NCBI GenBank assembly: GCA_947487525.1
Contig: CANKWR010000006.1
Coordinates: 1 to 64,000 of the forward strand
DNA: 64,000 nucleotides
Direction of reading: 5' to 3'
From: Bacteroidota bacterium
GTDB lineage: Bacteria; Bacteroidota; Bacteroidia; Chitinophagales; Chitinophagaceae
This document shows positions 59,649 to 64,000 of the stretch, one piece after another (within the stretch, counting starts at the first letter, position 1; each line of letters opens with the position of its first letter). The notes under the pieces are model-generated. The model had not been told where the DNA came from. It saw nothing but the letters and a program-made list of their open reading frames with translations, and did not search any database. The position numbers were made by a program, and so were the translations under genes.

Positions 59649-60983
59649 TTATTTATTAAACTTGTCGTATTCATTTTTGAAAAAATAATATCCATCTATT
59701 ATAAAACCATTTTTATAGTCCCCATCTACGCTAATATCAAATCTTTTTGCAAAACTTGGATGCTTATCGTTAATCCATTTTCTAAATTTATTGCCCTCCG
59801 CTTTGGATTTAAATGGTAAATAAGTAAGCGGGTTTGCTTTTTCCTTAATTAGGTATAAACTATCCTGATACGCAATAAATAGTTTGGTATTTTGAGGGGT
59901 CCACCATCTAAAAAATTTAGAACCAAAATCAGAAACCCTTAAACAACCAATGCTATTGGGTGTGCCCAACATGCCTCTTGGTAAATAATTAAGTGCTATT
60001 TCGTGAATGCCGTTCCTGCGCATTGCCTTAGGATAAGACTTGTCAGGTTCCATTAATAAAAAATTAGGTAGTTCCACCTTGCTATCAAATATGGTGATTC
60101 TTTTATTACCTCCGCCCACTTCCTTGTCTCTGGCAATATCCAATGAATCATACTTCCTTTCTGATTCCCAATTTTTACTTGTAATTCTGTTAAGTCCTGC
60201 ATAGTACCCCCTTCTTTCATAAGTAGGCGCATACTCAAATGCTCTTTTGTATTGATTACCTTCGGCATCTTTTTCAAACATAAAATCCTGACGCTTTGCG
60301 GAAGTGGCAAATTTTCCAACCACTTTTAATGTGTCTTTACAAGCTTCACACATCACGAGTACCTGACCTACACCATACACTTGATCATTGTTAATTGAAT
60401 AGGCTCTAGCAATGGGGATAATTTTATATTTCCATACCTTCTCGATAAAATTAATGAAAGGCTCCGCCTTTTTCCCATACTGACTCCTTACACTATCATA
60501 AATTTTAGTAAGGTTTGCCTCTGAGTAAAGGGTGGTATCTATTTTTGCTAACAAAGATTTATTGATAAAACTAAACTCTTTTAAAGTAGTTAAACTTGGA
60601 TAGATTTCATAAATACCCGAAGTTTTTTTGGCGTAGGAAAGCGAATTAAAATCTCCCACTATAAATCTGTTTCTATATGGATTTTGGCTAGGCAATGAAT
60701 CATTGAACAATTCCTGATAACTGTACCCCACTTTGGTTCCCTTTTCCCAAAAACTAGGATCTTTTAGTAAAGCCAGATAGCAAGGGTTGTTAAGATACCT
60801 TGCCTTAATTTCTTCCACCGTTAAGGAATCTATGTTTTTGACGCCAGCAATTTCATTGGCAGTCGAATCCACTTTTATTTGCTTTTTGACAGTTTTTTTG
60901 GAGAACAGATGAGTCTTGTTTTTAACATTAAAAACAACCAGCAATAATGTGATTAATACACCCCCCCATTTAATATATTTCAT
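59649..60983 (-). CDS. L,D-transpeptidase (YkuD) family protein
   Basis: A 444-aa exported protein with an N-terminal anchor/signal (WGGVLITLLLVVFNV). The first ~250 residues are a Bacteroidota-specific region (NNPCYLALLKDPSFWEKGTK, IYPSLTTLKEFSFI). The YkuD site is GIHEIALNYLPRGMLGTPNS then IGCLRV, with His327 and Cys347. The enzyme forms 3-3 peptidoglycan crosslinks or attaches proteins. It is first gene of the 57426-60983 operon, after a 108-base gap. Confidence 0.87.
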   Translation of the reverse strand: MKYIKWGGVLITLLLVVFNVKNKTHLFSKKTVKKQIKVDSTANEIAGVKNIDSLTVEEIKARYLNNPCYLALLKDPSFWEKGTKVGYSYQELFNDSLPSQNPYRNRFIVGDFNSLSYAKKTSGIYEIYPSLTTLKEFSFINKSLLAKIDTTLYSEANLTKIYDSVRSQYGKKAEPFINFIEKVWKYKIIPIARAYSINNDQVYGVGQVLVMCEACKDTLKVVGKFATSAKRQDFMFEKDAEGNQYKRAFEYAPTYERRGYYAGLNRITSKNWESERKYDSLDIARDKEVGGGNKRITIFDSKVELPNFLLMEPDKSYPKAMRRNGIHEIALNYLPRGMLGTPNSIGCLRVSDFGSKFFRWWTPQNTKLFIAYQDSLYLIKEKANPLTYLPFKSKAEGNKFRKWINDKHPSFAKRFDISVDGDYKNGFIIDGYYFFKNEYDKFNK

Positions 60984-61091
60984 CGAAAAATAGAATTATA
61001 ATCAAAATGTAAACATTGGGGGTCATAAATATATAAAATATTTAATAAATAGCCCGGTATTGCTGGGTTTTAACAAGTAGGGAGGTCTATT

Positions 61092-61880
61092 TTATGGTAT
61101 ACTGCTAAAAAATGAAAGCAGCTTATCCACTTCTGAATTCCAAAAGGTATAATTATGTTGCCCATTTTGGGGGAAATCAAATTGGACCCTTAGCGATGGA
61201 TGTTCTTTTAAAAGCTTATCCCTCAATGCGATAGATTGTTTTACTGGCACCACCTGATCCTTCATTCCATGTCCAATGAAAATGGGATGTTTAAATTCCT
61301 TCGCGCGCAATGTAATATTATTATCCCCCAGCCAATTGCCTTTGTTGTTTTCATAAGGACCCAATGCATTGATCATCAACGGATCATTTTTTTGAAGGGT
61401 CGGATCATAATCGCCAGATAAACAGGCTGCCCCCGAAAACACGGTTGGATTTTCCAACATTAAAATAGCGGCACCCCTTGCGCCCGTGGACAAACCCATA
61501 ACAAATGTTTTGATATTACTTGTTAATAGGTTTTTTACAAATAGTTGTTTCACTACACTATCCATGATCCATGTTCTGGTAGGATATTTTTTTACCATTG
61601 AATTCGTTGGTGGAAAAAACTGTTTTAAGTAAAGACTTTTTTGAACATCAATAAATATTAAATTAACGCCTTGACGTTTTGCTTTTTCACAAAGCGTTGT
61701 TTTGGTACACCATTGTAAATCATCAAATCCATAGCCAGGCAGTACCAATAAATTATATCTCGGTGTTTTAGCGTACTGAATGGTTATAGGAACAGGTAGT
61801 CCATTAAACAACTTGTTAAAACTGGTGTCTTTAGGGTTAAGGGAAAATAAAATATTAAAAAGTAATCCGGTTAACAACAT
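61092..61880 (-). CDS. Exported alpha/beta hydrolase (esterase-like)
   Basis: A 262-aa hydrolase with a short N-terminal hydrophobic segment (LLTGLLFNILFSLN). LLVLPGYGFDDLQWCTK is the oxyanion region, MGLSTGARGAAILMLENP the nucleophile Ser, FIGHGMKDQVVPVKQSI the Asp, and NGQHNYTFWN the His. Esterase-D/putative-esterase-like. Starts 13 bases after the class-A-like hydrolase stop on the same strand. Substrate unknown; cell-wall acetyl or acyl esters are one option. Confidence 0.8.
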   Translation of the reverse strand: MLLTGLLFNILFSLNPKDTSFNKLFNGLPVPITIQYAKTPRYNLLVLPGYGFDDLQWCTKTTLCEKAKRQGVNLIFIDVQKSLYLKQFFPPTNSMVKKYPTRTWIMDSVVKQLFVKNLLTSNIKTFVMGLSTGARGAAILMLENPTVFSGAACLSGDYDPTLQKNDPLMINALGPYENNKGNWLGDNNITLRAKEFKHPIFIGHGMKDQVVPVKQSIALRDKLLKEHPSLRVQFDFPQNGQHNYTFWNSEVDKLLSFFSSIP

Positions 61881-61893
61881 GAACTTGTATTTA

Positions 61894-63063
61894 TTATTTA
61901 ATTATTTTTTTCTTTTTTTCATAGTTGTATAAAACCTTACTAAGTTGTCTAAAAAAATCAATGCCGGGACTTGAATAATAGGCCCTTCGTTTATAATAAT
62001 ACTTATTCGTTGCGTTGTACATTGAAACTGATAAAAAATAGTTAACCTTATTTTTTTCATCCGTAAAATACATAATATCGGAAATATACCCTCCCGCATT
62101 TCCATTTTTACTATATATTTTAACGCTACTATCGTTATTGTTAATTAAATCGGGTGGAATTAAATATTTATGATAGTGATTGGGGTAGCTATGGTATTCG
62201 GGGATGGACTTGGGATAGGAAGAGATTGTTTGCTTAAAATAATTTAAGTTCGCTTCGCTTATTTTTAATGAAGACAGTTGCTGAGTTGTAGTTGGATAAA
62301 ACAATTGCTTCATTAATTGATGCAAAGAATACAAACTGGCGAGGTTATAGGATTGGGCGCCTGCTTCATTTAAATAAATGTTTTGAGTGCTGTTTTGTAC
62401 ACTATCGGTTTGACAATGAATGGCGTACCTAACGTTGGTACTGTCTTTAAGAAATGAAATGCCACCATGTAGTTTTGCCTTTTCGCCACTGCAACCCGAA
62501 GAGAATCTGTTTCGTAAAATAATGTTGGATAAATTAAGCTCCCTCATTCTTTTATTAAAATGGGTAGGCCCAACAAAATCATAAAAAAAATTATAAGCAT
62601 CATTATTGCTCATGATTAACATTTCTCTATATAAAATATCTAAACTAGGTTTTGATTTGTGATTTACATAGTTGTCGGTTCCAAAATCACATGAACAGGT
62701 TTTGCTTTCGATGGATGTTTGCAAACTAATGCCAAATTGTCCCTGAAATCGAGTGAACATTTCCAAGGAAATCAGTGCCAATGGAAATTTAATTAAGCTT
62801 GCTGGGTGGTAATAATACTTGTCCTTATAAAGGGAATATTCATTCAATACCATCCTGCCTGCTTGTTCGTTGACTGCGGTGAAATGAATTTGTAAATGGT
62901 ACTTTTCTGGATTAGCAAGTACCTGGTCAATAATGGGTTCCTTCCCTTTGAGGATGGACAAAAATTCAGTTGCATCATGCATAACCAATGTCTGCCCAAA
63001 AGTAATATTGCAAAATAATATTACGACTGTCCTGAGCAGTATATGTGTTATTTTATTTAGCAA
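61894..63063 (-). CDS. Class A beta-lactamase-like serine hydrolase
   Basis: A 389-aa exported SxxK protein. TTG 63063 begins a signal peptide (HILLRTVVILFCNITFGQ) and sits two bases after the upstream gene's stop; no ATG fits. YHPASLIKFPLALISL has Ser89 and Lys92; IMSNNDAYNFFYDFVG resembles the SDN loop (SNN); KNGNAGGYISDIMYF fits the KTG strand as KNG. Such proteins in Bacteroidota hydrolyse peptides or esters, or are inactive. In a run with cell-wall genes; transcribed with the partial gene upstream and the esterase downstream. Confidence 0.82.
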   Translation of the reverse strand: MLNKITHILLRTVVILFCNITFGQTLVMHDATEFLSILKGKEPIIDQVLANPEKYHLQIHFTAVNEQAGRMVLNEYSLYKDKYYYHPASLIKFPLALISLEMFTRFQGQFGISLQTSIESKTCSCDFGTDNYVNHKSKPSLDILYREMLIMSNNDAYNFFYDFVGPTHFNKRMRELNLSNIILRNRFSSGCSGEKAKLHGGISFLKDSTNVRYAIHCQTDSVQNSTQNIYLNEAGAQSYNLASLYSLHQLMKQLFYPTTTQQLSSLKISEANLNYFKQTISSYPKSIPEYHSYPNHYHKYLIPPDLINNNDSSVKIYSKNGNAGGYISDIMYFTDEKNKVNYFLSVSMYNATNKYYYKRRAYYSSPGIDFFRQLSKVLYNYEKKKKIIK

Positions 63064-63065
63064 GG

Positions 63066-64000
63066 CTACTCATTTCTGGCGATTTGTAAATTACTCTCCC
63101 CGTGTGCTGAATTATATCCTAATGAAAAAGGCAATGATCGTTTTTCTAAACTATCGTATGCTTTTTTTAGCTCAGGTTGGAAGGCGTATTCAAATAAATT
63201 AATTAATCTATTGTACACACCATACAGCGTAACTTTTTTAGCAGCTTCAAGGAAATATTTATACGGTACCCCTGTGTCATCTTGAATATGAAATTTTGAA
63301 TTAGCAACAATAAAGCTCCTAATAGAAGAAAAATTATTGGAGTGCATTAAATAAGAAGCCGCTTTATTGAAGGTATACATATTATTGTCTTTCTTGGATA
63401 CCCATTCTAAAAACTTAGGATCTTTTGAAATGCCTTCATCAGATAAGTCTTTTGAAAAATAAAAAATATGGGATTGTTTATGATTCGGCAATTCGAAGTC
63501 GGCAATAAAAACGTTGGGAGTAGCTCCATTAGCAACCTCATCAATTTGCCCTGTGGTTGCGTTCCAAACACCCATTGAAGCATTGGTGATTTTGCAATTG
63601 ATTCTTTTTAAATAAAATATAATAACGTCGGCCAATCCTTTATCCTGAAACTGTTTATGCATGTCCTTGGTTCTAAAAAAACCCAAACGAGAAGTATAAA
63701 AAAATATTTCAGGTGTTTTTGCTAAAAAATTATCAATATTATTTTCAGAAAAAATAAAAGATTCTTTAGAAACTGCTTTTTCCAACCCTACTAAAATATA
63801 ATTATCTGCATTGTCATAAAGCGTTCCTGCAAAAGCAATATCTGGACCACTAAAAGGATAAAATACACTATAGTGCTCTTTATTCAAATAGGGCGCCACT
63901 TCGGATGTAACCCAAGTGCTCATTGGTGCTAAGGTTTTTTCGTAATGTCTATTCCAGTCGCTGTTTAAATTATTAAATAATACTCTTTTTTTATCCGTCA
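63066..64000 (-). CDS. Partial protein of unknown function, paralogue of the gene at 57426
   Basis: The frame stays open through the window edge (residues SDWNRHYEKTLAPMST precede the first ATG), so the start is beyond 64000 and ATG 63923 is internal. At least 311 residues are present. Shared blocks with the lipoprotein at 57426: SVFYPFSGPDI, AASYLMH, IQDDTGVPYK, FQPELKKAY and FSLGYNS. No domain recognised. Two bases before the class-A-like hydrolase start, so cotranscribed. Confidence 0.75.
   Translation of the reverse strand, partial: TDKKRVLFNNLNSDWNRHYEKTLAPMSTWVTSEVAPYLNKEHYSVFYPFSGPDIAFAGTLYDNADNYILVGLEKAVSKESFIFSENNIDNFLAKTPEIFFYTSRLGFFRTKDMHKQFQDKGLADVIIFYLKRINCKITNASMGVWNATTGQIDEVANGATPNVFIADFELPNHKQSHIFYFSKDLSDEGISKDPKFLEWVSKKDNNMYTFNKAASYLMHSNNFSSIRSFIVANSKFHIQDDTGVPYKYFLEAAKKVTLYGVYNRLINLFEYAFQPELKKAYDSLEKRSLPFSLGYNSAHGESNLQIARNE

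Noticed and set aside
1-64000. Prophage, integrative element or insertion sequence
   Set aside because: No integrase, transposase, phage structural gene or matching terminal repeats seen; composition is even.

Overview
The window looks like a chromosomal piece of a Bacteroidota bacterium, probably of the Chitinophagaceae or a related order. This rests on several traits. The DNA is AT-rich and genes lack Shine-Dalgarno sequences. Upstream regions carry the Bacteroidota -7 box TAnnTTTG. At least two proteins end in type IX secretion (T9SS) sorting-like domains. There is an Oar-like TonB receptor, a DUF1800/DUF1501 pair, and many secreted enzymes with Ala-Gln signal-peptide ends. I see no prophage, insertion sequence, rRNA or CRISPR array. 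The left-end gene (amidohydrolase) and the right-end gene (repeat-pair lipoprotein) are cut by the window edges.

Layout. 1-10 kb: end of an amidohydrolase, two penicillin-acylase-family proteins and, between them, a LuxR-type regulator divergent from two ATP-grasp ligases, the second fused to a SET methyltransferase domain. 10-16.9 kb: a nucleotide-sugar dehydrogenase broken by a frameshift, DUF1684, a small rightward run (VOC, esterase, half-asparaginase, GDPD), an NTF2-like protein and an M28 peptidase. 16.9-18.4 kb: ECF sigma, anti-sigma-like and Spy-like genes. 18.4-27 kb: a serine hydrolase, a third acylase, a CstB-like persulfide dioxygenase-rhodanese divergent from a TauE exporter, an S9 peptidase and an odd tRNA with anticodon GCA. 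27-36.8 kb: a cation exchanger, two secreted structural-type proteins, an M24 peptidase, a serine hydrolase, a MacA/FtsX/LolD-like ABC export operon and an alpha/beta hydrolase. 36.8-47 kb: D-aminoacylase, VIT1-like transporter, a Gfo/Idh/MocA oxidoreductase with a DUF1080 protein, an Oar-like TonB receptor and a class IV aminotransferase. 47-57 kb: M14 carboxypeptidase, an unknown protein behind a structured leader RNA, a MoxR/VWA pair, DUF6526, DUF1501 and DUF1800. 57-64 kb: a leftward cell-wall cluster (M23 endopeptidase, L,D-transpeptidase, esterase, class-A-beta-lactamase-like hydrolase) flanked by two paralogous proteins of unknown function.

The gene set points to a heterotroph specialised in secreted hydrolysis of peptides, N-acyl amides and D-amino-acid-containing material: three Ntn acylases, two amidohydrolases, three SxxK serine hydrolases and M14, M24, M28, M23 and S9 peptidases. 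It also has sulfide detoxification and keto-sugar metabolism modules. The parts most worth attention are the ATP-grasp/ATP-grasp-SET locus, the leader RNA at about 50.7 kb, the tRNA at 27 kb with A33, and the paralogue-flanked cell-wall cluster. All functions are read from sequence motifs; no database search was possible.
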